From NCBI GenBank assembly GCA_041494245.1, contig JBGQAK010000006.1, positions 62,001-126,000 on the forward strand: 64,000 bases of DNA, in the 5' to 3' direction. The first letter of the stretch is position 1. Every line of letters starts with the position of its first letter. Origin of the DNA: RBG-13-68-16 sp041494245 (GTDB lineage Bacteria; Acidobacteriota; Thermoanaerobaculia; Thermoanaerobaculales; Thermoanaerobaculaceae). Both the position numbers and the translations under genes were made by a program. Below the pieces are notes generated by a model. That model was not told the origin of the DNA and ran no database searches. It saw only the letters and a program-made list of their open reading frames with translations. This document shows, one piece after another, positions 8,371-17,683 of the stretch.

Positions 8371-9725
8371 TGCGCAGGTCCGTCGGCGACCTCGCCCGGC
8401 GCCTGGACGCCCGCCTCGAAGGGGACGGCACCCACACGGTGACCGGGGCAGCCACCGACTCCCGGGAGGTGCGCGCGGGGGACCTGTTCGTGGCGCTGCC
8501 CGGCGCCCGCAGGGACGGCCACGAGTTCGTGAGTCAGGCGGCGGCGGCCGGTGCGGCGGCGGCGCTGCTCCAGCGCACCCTCCGCGTGGACCTGCCCCAG
8601 CTGGTCGTGACGGACACCCTCGCGGCGCTCCAGCGCCTCGCGCGGGTGGAGCGCGCGGAGGCGGCGTACCGCCTGGCGGCGGTCACGGGATCGCTCGGCA
8701 AGACGACCACCAAGGAGTTCCTGGCGGCGCTGCTCGCCAGCACGTTCCCGGTCGGCTTCACGAAGGGAAGCCGCAACTCGCAGGCGGGGTTCCCGGCAGA
8801 GATCTGCAGCCAGCCGGAGGGGATCGCGTGGATGGTCGCCGAGCTCGGCATGAACCACGCTGGCGAGCTCGACCGCCTCGGCGCCATCGCCCAGCCCGAC
8901 GCTCTCCTGTACACCGTGGTGGCCCCGGTCCACCTGGAGTTTTTCCAGGACATCGACGCCATCGCCGAGGCTAAGGCCGAGCTCATCACCCACCTGCGGC
9001 GCGACGGCGTCCTAGTGCTCAACGCCGCGGATCCCAGGATCGCGGCGTTCGCGCCTCGCTTCGATGGCAACGTCGTCCGGTACGGTGTGCGCGGCGACGC
9101 CGACCTGTGGCTCGACGAGTATCAGGAGCGCGGCCTGCTCGGCTCGCGGTTCCTCCTCACCGGCACGCTCGGGACCGTGGAGGTGGACTGGCAGCTTCCC
9201 GGGCGGCACCAGGCCGAGAACCTGCTCGCGGCGGCGACGCTCGCCCTTGCGGTCGGGGTCCCGCCTGCGGCATTCCGGCCGGCAGCGGCCACGCTCCGGC
9301 CGGCGCACCGCCGCGGCGAGGTGCACCGTCTCGAGGGCAGCGGCGTCACCGTGGTGGACGACAGCTACAACTCCTCCCCGCGCGCGGCGGCGGCGTTACT
9401 GGCGCTGCTGGCCGCCACGCCCGGGCGGCATGTGGCGGTGCTGGGAGAGATGCTCGAGCTCGGGGAAACCTCACCCGCCCTCCATCGGGAGGTGGGACGC
9501 CGGGCCGCGGCGGCCGCCGACGTCGTCCTCGCGGTGGGCGGGGATTCCGCCGCCGAGCTGGCACGCGCGGCCAACGGCTGCCAGGCCCAACACGTGAGCA
9601 CCGCCACCGAGGCGCTGGCGGTCCTGGGCGGGCTCCTGCGTCCCGGTGACGTGGTGCTCGTGAAGGGCTCCCGCGGTATCGGCCTCGACGTGGTGGTCGA
9701 CGGGCTGCGGGCCGGGGTGCGCTGA
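8370..9725 (+). CDS. murF: UDP-MurNAc-tripeptide--D-Ala-D-Ala ligase MurF
   Basis: Completes the UDP-MurNAc-pentapeptide. The 451-aa product contains the N-terminal domain with ATDSREVRAGDLFVALPG, the Mur-ligase P-loop VTGSLGKTTTKEFL (about 106-119), the MurF-typical N-S-Q region SRNSQAGFPAEI, ELGMNHAGELDRL, VDDSYNSSPRA and a C-terminal LVKGSRGIGLD. ATG at 8370 overlaps the murE stop, and its own stop overlaps mraY by one base. No ddl gene for the D-Ala-D-Ala substrate is in the window. Confidence 0.94.
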   Translation: MRRSVGDLARRLDARLEGDGTHTVTGAATDSREVRAGDLFVALPGARRDGHEFVSQAAAAGAAAALLQRTLRVDLPQLVVTDTLAALQRLARVERAEAAYRLAAVTGSLGKTTTKEFLAALLASTFPVGFTKGSRNSQAGFPAEICSQPEGIAWMVAELGMNHAGELDRLGAIAQPDALLYTVVAPVHLEFFQDIDAIAEAKAELITHLRRDGVLVLNAADPRIAAFAPRFDGNVVRYGVRGDADLWLDEYQERGLLGSRFLLTGTLGTVEVDWQLPGRHQAENLLAAATLALAVGVPPAAFRPAAATLRPAHRRGEVHRLEGSGVTVVDDSYNSSPRAAAALLALLAATPGRHVAVLGEMLELGETSPALHREVGRRAAAAADVVLAVGGDSAAELARAANGCQAQHVSTATEALAVLGGLLRPGDVVLVKGSRGIGLDVVVDGLRAGVR

Positions 9726-10810
9726 TGCTGTACTGGCTCCTCTACGAGCTGCACAACCAGTGGAGCCCGCTGAACGTCTTCCACTACATCACGTTCCGTG
9801 CGGCACTCGCCATCCTCACCGCGCTGGTGGTGGGGATCGCCCTCGGTCCCGCGCTGATCCGCGCGTTGCGAAGGCGGCAGATCGGCCAGGCGATTCGCGA
9901 GGAGGGACCTACCTCGCATCAGGTCAAGGCCGGCACTCCCACGATGGGCGGGGTGCTGATTCTGGTGGCGATCGTCATCCCTGTCCTGCTCTGGGGCGAC
10001 CTCACCGAGCCGTGGGTCTGGGTCGTCACGGCCACCACGCTGCTCTTTGGCGCCATCGGTTTCCTCGACGATCTCCTGAAGGTGCGGCACGGGAAGAACC
10101 TTGGCCTGCGTACGTGGCAGAAGTTCGGTCTGCAACTGGTCGTGGGTGCGCTAGCCGCCACTGCGATCCGTTTGGTGGCGGGTGACTCGCCGCTCGCCGG
10201 GCAGCTCGTGGCGCCGTTCTTCAAGAACGTGCACATCGACCTGGGCTATCTCTACATCCCCTTTATCGCCCTGGTCCTGGTGTCCACCTCGAACGGGGTG
10301 AACCTGACCGACGGCCTCGACGGCCTGGCCATCGGCTCGGTGCTCATTGCCTCGGCCACCTACACCATCTTCACCTACCTCGCCGGCAACGCGAAGCTCG
10401 CCAAATACCTGCAGATCCCCTCGGTGCCCGGGTCGGGCGAGGTGACGGTGTTCTGCGCCGCAATCGTGGGAGCTTCGCTTGCGTTTCTGTGGTTCAACTG
10501 CCACCCGGCGGAGGTTTTCATGGGAGATGTGGGCTCGCTGGCCCTCGGCGCGGCCATCGGCTGCACCGCCGCGATCGCCAAACAGGAGCTACTGCTGGTC
10601 GTCGTAGGCGGCCTCTTCGTGGCCGAGCTGCTGTCGGTGATTCTTCAGGTGGCGAGCTTCAAGACGCGCGGCAAGCGGATCTTCCGCATGTCCCCCCTCC
10701 ACCACCACTTCGAGCTCTCGGGGTGGGCGGAAACCCAGGTCGTGGTGCGCTTCTGGATCATCGGCGTGATGTTTGCGCTGCTCGGACTCGCAACTTTGAA
10801 GCTGCGATGA
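9725..10810 (+). CDS. mraY: Phospho-N-acetylmuramoyl-pentapeptide-transferase MraY
   Basis: Integral membrane enzyme forming lipid I from UDP-MurNAc-pentapeptide and undecaprenyl phosphate. The 361-aa product shows about ten hydrophobic segments and the catalytic signatures HQVKAGTPTMGGVL, FLDDLLKVRHGKN (Asp pair), NLTDGLDGLAIG, FMGDVGSLALG and the histidine motif MSPLHHHFELSG. Length is typical. It overlaps murF by one base and murD by four. Confidence 0.95.
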   Translation: MLYWLLYELHNQWSPLNVFHYITFRAALAILTALVVGIALGPALIRALRRRQIGQAIREEGPTSHQVKAGTPTMGGVLILVAIVIPVLLWGDLTEPWVWVVTATTLLFGAIGFLDDLLKVRHGKNLGLRTWQKFGLQLVVGALAATAIRLVAGDSPLAGQLVAPFFKNVHIDLGYLYIPFIALVLVSTSNGVNLTDGLDGLAIGSVLIASATYTIFTYLAGNAKLAKYLQIPSVPGSGEVTVFCAAIVGASLAFLWFNCHPAEVFMGDVGSLALGAAIGCTAAIAKQELLLVVVGGLFVAELLSVILQVASFKTRGKRIFRMSPLHHHFELSGWAETQVVVRFWIIGVMFALLGLATLKLR

Positions 10811-12147
10811 GCACGATCAAGCCCTCCCGCGCGCTGGTGGTCGGCCTCGGAGTCTCCGGGGTGGCGGCGGCCACGCTCCTGGCAAACCAGGGGTGGCAGG
10901 TCACGGTCAACGACCGTTCCGGCGAGGCCGAGCTCGCCACCCACCTCGCGCAGCTGCCGCCCGGCGTCCAGGCGGTACTGGGCGCGCACCGCGAGGAGCT
11001 GCTCGCGGCGACGAACCTAGTCGTGGTCTCCCCCGGCGTTCCGTGGGAGCTGCCGCTGCTGGCCGAGGCGCGCCGTCGCGGCATTGCCGTGATCGCCGAG
11101 GTGGAGCTTGCCTCGCGCTCCCTGGCCGGCACGCCAATCGTCGCGGTCACCGGCTCCAACGGCAAGACCACCGTGACGTCGCTGACCGGAGAGATCGTGC
11201 GCGCCGCGGGGTGGCGCACCGGGGTGGGGGGCAACATCGGGACCGCCGCCAGCGAGCTGGCTCTCGCCGGCGGTTGGGACGCCGTGGTGCTGGAGCTCTC
11301 GTCGTTCCAACTCGAAGGGTGCTTCACGCTGCAGCCGCGGGTGGCCGCCCTGCTCAACGTTTCGCCCGACCACCTAGACCGCCACCCCACGATGGCCGGC
11401 TACCTGGCCGCCAAGGCACGCATCTTCGCCCGGCAGGGGGCCGACGACTTCGCGGTCATCAACGCGGATGATCCCGCGCTCGCGGGTCTTGCGATTCCCT
11501 CCCGTGTCGTCCGGTTCTCCCTCCTCGACCATTCGGCCGAGGCGCACCTCGCGGGGGACGCCCTCGTGCTGGACGGGGAACCGTTGTTGCCCCGCGCTCA
11601 CCTGCCGCTGCTCGGCGACCACAACGTGGCGAACGCACTCGCCGCAGCGCTCGCGGCGAGCCGCCTGGATGCCCCGCGCAGCGCGATCGCCCAGGCACTC
11701 CGAAGCTTCAAGGCGCTGCCCCACCGCCACCAGCTCGTGGCCGAGGGGGGCGGCGTGCGCTGGGTGGACGACTCCAAGGGCACCAACATCGGGGCCACCG
11801 CGGCCGGACTGGCCGGCTACCCGCCCGGCACCATTCACCTGATTCTTGGCGGCCTCGGGAAGGGGCAGGACTTTCATGCGCTGCTCCCAGCGGCGGGGGG
11901 CCGCCTCGCCCGCGTGTACCTGATCGGAGAGGCGACCGCCGAGATCGCGGAAGCCCTCGAGGGCACCGCCCCAATCGAGAGCTGCGGCGTGCTTTCGGAG
12001 GCGGTGCGCCAGGCCGCGGCCCACGCGCGCTCCGGGGACACCGTGCTCCTCTCGCCGGCGTGCGCCTCGTTCGACCAGTTCGCCAACTACGCGCACCGTG
12101 GCGACGAGTTCGCGCGGCTGGCGCGCGAGATCGCGGGGGCCGGCTGA
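10807..12147 (+). CDS. murD: UDP-N-acetylmuramoylalanine--D-glutamate ligase MurD
   Basis: Adds D-glutamate to UDP-MurNAc-L-Ala. The 446-aa product has a Rossmann N-domain (ALVVGLGVSGVAAATLL), P-loop AVTGSNGKTTVTSLTG (about 113-128), VLELSSFQLEG, NVSPDHLDRH and VDDSKGTNIGAT. It is encoded between mraY and ftsW as in most dcw clusters. ATG at 10807 overlaps the mraY TGA by 4 bp, and its stop overlaps ftsW by one base. Confidence 0.95.
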   Translation: MSTIKPSRALVVGLGVSGVAAATLLANQGWQVTVNDRSGEAELATHLAQLPPGVQAVLGAHREELLAATNLVVVSPGVPWELPLLAEARRRGIAVIAEVELASRSLAGTPIVAVTGSNGKTTVTSLTGEIVRAAGWRTGVGGNIGTAASELALAGGWDAVVLELSSFQLEGCFTLQPRVAALLNVSPDHLDRHPTMAGYLAAKARIFARQGADDFAVINADDPALAGLAIPSRVVRFSLLDHSAEAHLAGDALVLDGEPLLPRAHLPLLGDHNVANALAAALAASRLDAPRSAIAQALRSFKALPHRHQLVAEGGGVRWVDDSKGTNIGATAAGLAGYPPGTIHLILGGLGKGQDFHALLPAAGGRLARVYLIGEATAEIAEALEGTAPIESCGVLSEAVRQAAAHARSGDTVLLSPACASFDQFANYAHRGDEFARLAREIAGAG

Positions 12148-13223
12148 TGCCCAGGACACGCCAGCTCGATCGCCTGCTCCTGGCCTCCACAATGGTCACT
12201 GCCGCCATCGGCGTGGTGATGGTCGGCTCCGCCTCGGGACCGCTGGCGCGCGAGTACTACCACCTCTCGGAGTACGAGTTTGCCTTCCGCCAGTTCGTGG
12301 CGGTGGCCCTCGGCGCGGTCGGGATGCTCGCCGCCACCTTTGTACCCCTCGACAAGCTGACGAGCTGGAAGGTCGCGCTGCCGCTGCTTCTGGCCACCTG
12401 GGGCGCGCTCATCGCGGCGTTCTTTCAGGCGCCCGTGGCGGGCACGCACCGTTGGCTGCAGCTCCCGGTGAGCTCCATCCAGCCCTCCGCGATCGCCAAG
12501 GTCACGTTGCCGCTCGCCCTCGCCTCCCTGCTCGCCAGGGAGCACTCCTCGCGGGCGGAGCGCAACGCGGGCTACCGCCTGGCGCTGGCTCTCACCGGCA
12601 TCACGGTGGGGCTCGTGCTGGTGGAGCCGGACCTGGGATCCGCGGTCCTGCTGCTGGCGGCGGCAGCCAGCGTGCTTCTGCTCGCCGATGTGCCGTGGCG
12701 CACGCTGCTCGGCGTGGCGGGCGCCGCCGCGGTGGTGTTCATGGCGGCGATCGTCGCAAGACCGTACCGCGTGGAGCGGCTGCGCACCTTCTTCGGCGAC
12801 ACCAGCTACCAGGTGCAGCAGTCGCTGATCGCGCTCGGGGGCGGCGGGCTCGTGGGTCGGGGACCGGGGGAGAGCCTGCAGAAGCTCTTCTACCTCCCGC
12901 AGCCGCACACCGACTTCATCTTCGCGGTGATCGGGGAGGAGCTTGGCCTTCTCGGCGCACTGGTCACGCTGGTCCTGCTGGGCGTGATCGCGGCACGGGC
13001 GCTGCTCGCCGCCCGCCACGCCAACACGGCGGCCGCAGGGCTGCTGGCGGGCGGTCTCGCCGTCACCCTTGCGGTGCAGGCGCTGCTCAACGTCTCGGTT
13101 TGCCTCAAGCTGCTGCCAGCCAAGGGACTGCCGCTGCCCCTGCTGTCGGCGGGTGGCTCGGATGTGATGCTCACGATGGTCGCCATCGGCCTCCTATTGA
13201 ACGTAGGCAAGGAGGGATCGTGA
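12147..13223 (+). CDS. ftsW: Septal peptidoglycan glycosyltransferase FtsW (SEDS)
   Basis: SEDS-family polymerase of lipid II, partner of FtsI. The 358-aa multi-pass protein carries the family motifs THRWLQLPVSSIQPSAIAK, LVEPDLGSAVLL (with the conserved acidic residue), QSLIALGGGGLVGRGPGES, PHTDFIFAVIGEELGLLG and LPLPLLSAGGSD. ATG at 12147 shares a base with the murD stop. Its position between murD and murG supports FtsW rather than RodA. Confidence 0.92.
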   Translation: MPRTRQLDRLLLASTMVTAAIGVVMVGSASGPLAREYYHLSEYEFAFRQFVAVALGAVGMLAATFVPLDKLTSWKVALPLLLATWGALIAAFFQAPVAGTHRWLQLPVSSIQPSAIAKVTLPLALASLLAREHSSRAERNAGYRLALALTGITVGLVLVEPDLGSAVLLLAAAASVLLLADVPWRTLLGVAGAAAVVFMAAIVARPYRVERLRTFFGDTSYQVQQSLIALGGGGLVGRGPGESLQKLFYLPQPHTDFIFAVIGEELGLLGALVTLVLLGVIAARALLAARHANTAAAGLLAGGLAVTLAVQALLNVSVCLKLLPAKGLPLPLLSAGGSDVMLTMVAIGLLLNVGKEGS

Positions 13224-14320
13224 GGGAGGTCGTGATCGCCGGCGGCGGGACCGGGGGCCATCTCTTCCCCGGCTTCGCGGTGGCGGCCGAGCTTGCCCGC
13301 CTGGGCACCCCCCTGTCGTGGCTGGGCGCCCGGAGAGGCCTGGAGGCCGCGCGGGTCCCCGAGGCCGGGATCCCGCTGCGGCTGCTCGCCGTGAGCGGTG
13401 CCTCCGCGCGCTCCACCGCCTCCCAGCTCGCCGCCGCCTGGCGGGTCGCGCCGGCAACCGTGCAGGCCGCGGCCCACCTGCTGCGCCGCCACGCGGGCGC
13501 CGTGCTCGCGGTGGGCGGTTACGCATCGGTGCCTGGCGCGCTGGCCGCCGGAGCCCTCGGCATTCCGGTCGTGCTGCAGGAGCAGAACGCGTTCCCTGGC
13601 CTGGCGAACCGTTTGCTGGCGCCGTGGTCGGTCGCGATCGCGTGCGGCTTCGAGAGCGCGGTGCCCTCCTTTCCGTCGCTTCCCGCCCGCTGGACCGGCA
13701 ACCCGGTGAGGGCGGAGTTCTTCGCCGTGCCCGCGCCCCCACTCGCCCCGCTCACCGTGCTGGTGATCGGCGGGAGTCAGGGCTCTGCCTTCCTGAACCG
13801 CCTGCTCCCCGAGACGTTCGCAAAGCTCGCCCGCACCCACGCACTGCCGCGCATCGTGCACCAGACCGGGCTGCGGTGGCAGGCCGACGTGCGGGAGCGC
13901 TACACGAACCTCGGCGTGCCGGCGGAGGTGGTCGGTTTTCTCGAACAACCGGCGCAGGCGATGGCTACGGCCGTTCTCGTCGTGGCACGCGCCGGCGCGC
14001 TCACGGTGGTCGAGCTGGCCGCCGCCAGGCGGGCCGCGCTGCTGGTGCCGTTCGCCGCCTCCGCCCACGGCCATCAGCTCGCCAACGCCCGCGCCTATGC
14101 CGCCACCGGCGCGGCGCTCGTGCTGGAGGAGAGCGATGCCTCACCCCAGCGAGCCGCCGAGCTTCTCGCCCGTTTGCTCGCCAACCCGAACGAGCTCGTC
14201 CACCGGGGAAACGCCGGCGCCCGTCTGGCCCGCCCAGATGCGGCCCGCACGGTCGCACGCATGGTCCTCGAAGCTGCCGGACAAAGCGCCCGGGAAACGG
14301 CGCATGGAGGTGTCCACTGA
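13220..14320 (+). CDS. murG: UDP-GlcNAc--undecaprenyl-pyrophosphoryl-MurNAc-pentapeptide GlcNAc transferase MurG
   Basis: Makes lipid II on the cytoplasmic face of the membrane. The 366-aa GT28 protein shows AGGGTGGHLFPG (about 7-18), WLGARRGLEA, VGGYASVPGALAAG, LQEQNAFPGLANRLL, VIGGSQGSAFLNRLLPE and the UDP-GlcNAc-binding RAGALTVVELAAA. GTG at 13220 overlaps the ftsW stop by 4 bp. Its own stop overlaps the proposed CTG start of murC. Confidence 0.94.
   Translation: MREVVIAGGGTGGHLFPGFAVAAELARLGTPLSWLGARRGLEAARVPEAGIPLRLLAVSGASARSTASQLAAAWRVAPATVQAAAHLLRRHAGAVLAVGGYASVPGALAAGALGIPVVLQEQNAFPGLANRLLAPWSVAIACGFESAVPSFPSLPARWTGNPVRAEFFAVPAPPLAPLTVLVIGGSQGSAFLNRLLPETFAKLARTHALPRIVHQTGLRWQADVRERYTNLGVPAEVVGFLEQPAQAMATAVLVVARAGALTVVELAAARRAALLVPFAASAHGHQLANARAYAATGAALVLEESDASPQRAAELLARLLANPNELVHRGNAGARLARPDAARTVARMVLEAAGQSARETAHGGVH
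14306..14310 (+). promoter_or_regulatory. Shine-Dalgarno site that decides a CTG start for murC
   Basis: GGAGG at 14306-14310, 6 nt before CTG at 14317. The next in-frame candidate, GTG at 14332, would be 21 nt away. CTG also recreates the 4-base start/stop overlap (CTGA) that neighbouring genes use. Confidence 0.6.
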
Positions 14321-15693
14321 ACTTCGGGCACGTGCGCCACCTCCACTTCGTCGGCATCGGCGGCGTCGGCATGTGCGGCCTCGCCGAGCTGCTGCACGGC
14401 GAGGGGTTCCTGGTTTCCGGGTGCGACCTGGCCGCCAGCGAGACAACCGCTCGCCTGGAGCGGCTGGGCATCCGGGTCGCGATTGGGCACGCGGCCGACC
14501 ACCTCGAGGGCGAGCAGGTGGTGGTGATCTCCTCGGCGGTGCCTTCCGGCAACTTGGAGGTGGAGGAAGCGCACCGGCGGGGCGTCCCCGTGATCCGGCG
14601 CGCCGAGATGCTTGGGGAGATCTCCCGCCTGAAGTGGGGGATCGCCGTGGCCGGCACGCACGGCAAGACCACGACGACCTCGCTGACTGGCTTCGTGCTC
14701 ACCCACGCCGGGCTCGACCCGACGGTCGTGGTGGGCGGACGCATGCACTTTCTTGGGGCCCACGCCCGCCTCGGGCGCTCCGAGTACCTGGTCTGCGAGG
14801 CCGATGAGTTCGACCGCTCGTTCCTGGCCCTCTCGCCGGTGCTGGCGCTGATCACGACGGTGGAGGCCGAGCACCTCGACACCTACGGTTCGGTCGAGGC
14901 GATGGAGGAAGCGTTCGTCACCTTCGCCAATCGCGTGCCGTTCTACGGCGCCACCATCGCGTGCCTGGACGATCCGGGCGTACGCCGGTTGCTGCCGCGC
15001 TTCTCCCGCCGCACGGTGACCTATGGCCTCTCACCGCAGGCTGAGGTCCACGCACGCAGGCCGCACTTCTCCAGCGCCGGGGCCGTGTGTCGGCTGGTCG
15101 TGCGCGGAGAGGAGCTGGGCGAGCTGAACCTGCCGCTCCCAGGCACGCACATGCTGGCCAACGCCGTTGGCGCCACCGCGGCGGCGCTCGAGGTCGGCGT
15201 GCCGTTCTCCAAGATCGCGCAGGCCGTTGCGCAGTTTTCCGGCGTTGCCCGCCGCTTCGAGCGCAAGGGGGAACGCGACGGGATCGTGGTCGTCGACGAC
15301 TACGCCCACCACCCGAGCGAGGTGGCCGCCACGCTGCGGGCCGCCCGGCAGAGTTTCCCCGACGCCCGCCTCGTGGTGGTCTTCCAGCCCCACCTTTTCT
15401 CCCGCACCCGCCACTTCGCGCGCGAGTTCGGCGACGCGCTACTCGGCGCCGACGTCGTGCTGGTGCTGCCCATCTACCCGGCGCGCGAGCAGCCGATCCC
15501 CGGTGTCACACACCAACTGGTGGTGGACGCAGCGCAGCGCCTCGGTCATCGGCACGTGCGGGCGGTCGGCTCGTTCGAGGACGCCCTGAAGGCCCTATCC
15601 CGCCTCCTGCACCCTGCGGATGTGCTGCTCACGATGGGGGCCGGCAACGTGGTGCAGCTCGGCGAGTCCTGGCTCGGCGGGGGGGCGGCATGA
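14317..15693 (+). CDS. murC: UDP-N-acetylmuramate--L-alanine ligase MurC
   Basis: Adds the first amino acid to UDP-MurNAc. The protein, 458 aa from CTG at 14317, has HLHFVGIGGVGMCGLAELL at the N-terminus, the P-loop VAGTHGKTTTTSLTG (about 113-127), CEADEFDRSFL, EAEHLDTYGS, VVDDYAHHPSEVAATL and VFQPHLFSRT. No ATG or GTG lies close to the expected N-terminus and ribosome site, so CTG with GGAGG 6 nt upstream is favoured; GTG at 14332 would still leave an almost full N-terminus. In many clusters murB follows murC; here ftsQ follows directly with a 4-bp overlap. Confidence 0.92.
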   Translation: MNFGHVRHLHFVGIGGVGMCGLAELLHGEGFLVSGCDLAASETTARLERLGIRVAIGHAADHLEGEQVVVISSAVPSGNLEVEEAHRRGVPVIRRAEMLGEISRLKWGIAVAGTHGKTTTTSLTGFVLTHAGLDPTVVVGGRMHFLGAHARLGRSEYLVCEADEFDRSFLALSPVLALITTVEAEHLDTYGSVEAMEEAFVTFANRVPFYGATIACLDDPGVRRLLPRFSRRTVTYGLSPQAEVHARRPHFSSAGAVCRLVVRGEELGELNLPLPGTHMLANAVGATAAALEVGVPFSKIAQAVAQFSGVARRFERKGERDGIVVVDDYAHHPSEVAATLRAARQSFPDARLVVVFQPHLFSRTRHFAREFGDALLGADVVLVLPIYPAREQPIPGVTHQLVVDAAQRLGHRHVRAVGSFEDALKALSRLLHPADVLLTMGAGNVVQLGESWLGGGAA

Positions 15694-16409
15694 GCGGCCC
15701 GGTGCGCAGCCGCCGCTCCTGGTGGAGGCTCGCCGGGCGCGTGCTCCCGGCCATCGTGCTGCTCGGCCTCACGGCCATGCTCTCCGCAGCGCTGCAGGTC
15801 CGCGAGGTGCGCGTGACCGGCACGCACCGCTTCCCGAAACGGGAGGTGGAGGCGGTACTGCAACGCGCCCTCGGAACCCCGACGGTAGCAGTCCGCGCAG
15901 GCGACCTCCGAGCCAGCGTCCGCGCACTCCCGTGGGTCGAGGACGCCACCGTGCGCGTCTCCTTGGACGGCATCGTCTCCTGTGCGGTGGTGGAGCGGAC
16001 GCCAGTGGCGGTCGCCGTGGATCACGGGCCTCCGCGCCTTCTCGACCGCGAGGGACGCCTGCTCGCGCCGGCCGAGGCGCCCACATCCCTGCTCGAGCTC
16101 GACGGCTTTGCGGCCTACCCCGAGGAACGCGCCGCGGTCCTGGCGTCGGCGGAGGCTCTGCAACGCTGCTGGGACGGCCGGCTCGAGCGCGTGGAACGCC
16201 TGGCGCCTCACGACGTCACGCTCCGCTTCGCCGACACGTCGTTTCCGGTGCTGGCCGACCCCGGCGACCCGCAGCTTTTGAGGGACGCCCGCAAGGTGCT
16301 CAACGCCTGGCTGCGCGCGCACAAACCGGCACCGCTGCGCATGGATGCCCGCGTGGCCGGGCGCATCGCGGTGCTGCCCGGGCCAGCTCCACCCGAGGAG
16401 GCGCCCTGA
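15690..16409 (+). CDS. ftsQ: Cell division protein FtsQ (POTRA domain)
   Basis: Bitopic divisome protein expected to bind FtsL/FtsB. The 239-aa product has a basic N-terminus, a membrane segment about residues 17-35 (VLPAIVLLGLTAMLSAAL), then a POTRA domain beginning QVREVRVTGTHRFPKREV, with the typical region LPWVEDATVRVSLDGIVSCAVVE following and an FtsQ beta domain beyond about residue 105. ATG at 15690 overlaps the murC stop. Position between murC and ftsA supports the call. Confidence 0.88.
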   Translation: MSGPVRSRRSWWRLAGRVLPAIVLLGLTAMLSAALQVREVRVTGTHRFPKREVEAVLQRALGTPTVAVRAGDLRASVRALPWVEDATVRVSLDGIVSCAVVERTPVAVAVDHGPPRLLDREGRLLAPAEAPTSLLELDGFAAYPEERAAVLASAEALQRCWDGRLERVERLAPHDVTLRFADTSFPVLADPGDPQLLRDARKVLNAWLRAHKPAPLRMDARVAGRIAVLPGPAPPEEAP

Positions 16410-17683
16410 TGGCGCAAGACCCGCGCATCATCGCCTCCCTCGACGTGGGTGACCACCGTGTGCTCGCGCTCATCGCCGAGCTTGATGGGCGCAACCAGAT
16501 CGTCATCCGCGGCGTCGGGCTCGCCCCCTCCCACGGGATGCGCTCAGGGCAGGTCGTGCAGATGAAGCCGCTGGTAGCGGCGATCAGGGCGGCGGCCGAG
16601 GAGGCCGAGCTGATGGCCAAACTGCCGGTGGAGAAGGTGCACGCCTCGGTGGCAGGGATCTTCATCAACGGGCGCCTCACCAGGGCGGCCATCTCGATGG
16701 GCGCCCGGGAGCGCGAGGTGGGGCCGCCCGATCTCGAAGCCCTGCACGAAGCGGTGCGCCGCCAGCCGCTCCCGAGCGGCCACACGGTGCTCAACGTGGT
16801 CTCGCCGATGTACTCGCTCGACGACCAGGACGGGATCCTCGACCCCCAGGCGATGGTCGGCCGGCAGCTCGCCGTCGACGCCTACGTGCTCGCCTGCCAG
16901 GAGGGCCCGGTCCGAACCCTCGAGAAGGCCATCAACGAGGCGGGGCTCGAGGTGGACGAGTTCCTGTTCGCTCCGGCCGCGGCGGCCAACGCCACGCTCA
17001 CCGGAGACGAGCGCCGCCTCGGGGCGGTGCTGATCGACGTCGGGTACGGGAACACGTGCTACGCCGCGTACTCCGGCGAGAGGCTCGTGGCGGCCGGCTG
17101 TTTCCCGATCGGCAGCAACAAGATCAACGACGACCTCGTGCACCGCTTCCAGACCACGGCGGCGGGCGCAGAAAAGGCCAAGCGCGAGGCCGGCACCATG
17201 CTGCTCGGCGACGTGGGCGACGAGGAGACGATCTCCATCCCCACCATCGAGGGGCGCGGCAGCCACGTCATCTCGCGCAAGGAGCTATGCAAGACCATCC
17301 GTCTCCGCATGCAGGAGACGTTCGAGCTGATCGCCGCCGAGGTGTGGCGCCAGATTTCGCAGGACGCCCCGTGCACCGGGGTGGTGCTCTCCGGGGGCGG
17401 CGCGCACCTCGAGGGGCTCGCCGCCCTGGCCGAGGAGGTGTTCGTCAAACGGGCGCGCCTCGGCGAGCTGGAAGGCGTGGCCGATGCCACCCACCTGCTG
17501 GCGAGCTCGGAGCTGCCGGCGCGCTCCCCGGCGGTCGCGGTGGGCCTGCTGGTGCACGGCCGCAACCTGCTGCTCCCCTCGGCGCTGCCGCTGGTGCGGG
17601 ACAAGCGGCGCAAGGAAGGTCTGTTCGCACGTATTTCACGCAAGGTTCTTGCGAAAAGGGAGGTGGATCGTGATCACGTTTGA
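16409..17683 (+). CDS. ftsA: Cell division protein FtsA
   Basis: Actin-like protein tethering FtsZ to the membrane. The 424-aa product has the phosphate-1 region IIASLDVGDHRVLALIAEL, an SHS2 subdomain (about 80-160), the phosphate-2 region VLIDVGYGNTCYAAY, IGSNKINDDLVHRF, and the adenosine motif GVVLSGGGAHLEGL. A basic amphipathic C-terminal stretch (ARISRKVLAKREVDRD) is the expected membrane-targeting helix. It overlaps ftsZ by 14 bases. Confidence 0.93.
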   Translation: MAQDPRIIASLDVGDHRVLALIAELDGRNQIVIRGVGLAPSHGMRSGQVVQMKPLVAAIRAAAEEAELMAKLPVEKVHASVAGIFINGRLTRAAISMGAREREVGPPDLEALHEAVRRQPLPSGHTVLNVVSPMYSLDDQDGILDPQAMVGRQLAVDAYVLACQEGPVRTLEKAINEAGLEVDEFLFAPAAAANATLTGDERRLGAVLIDVGYGNTCYAAYSGERLVAAGCFPIGSNKINDDLVHRFQTTAAGAEKAKREAGTMLLGDVGDEETISIPTIEGRGSHVISRKELCKTIRLRMQETFELIAAEVWRQISQDAPCTGVVLSGGGAHLEGLAALAEEVFVKRARLGELEGVADATHLLASSELPARSPAVAVGLLVHGRNLLLPSALPLVRDKRRKEGLFARISRKVLAKREVDRDHV

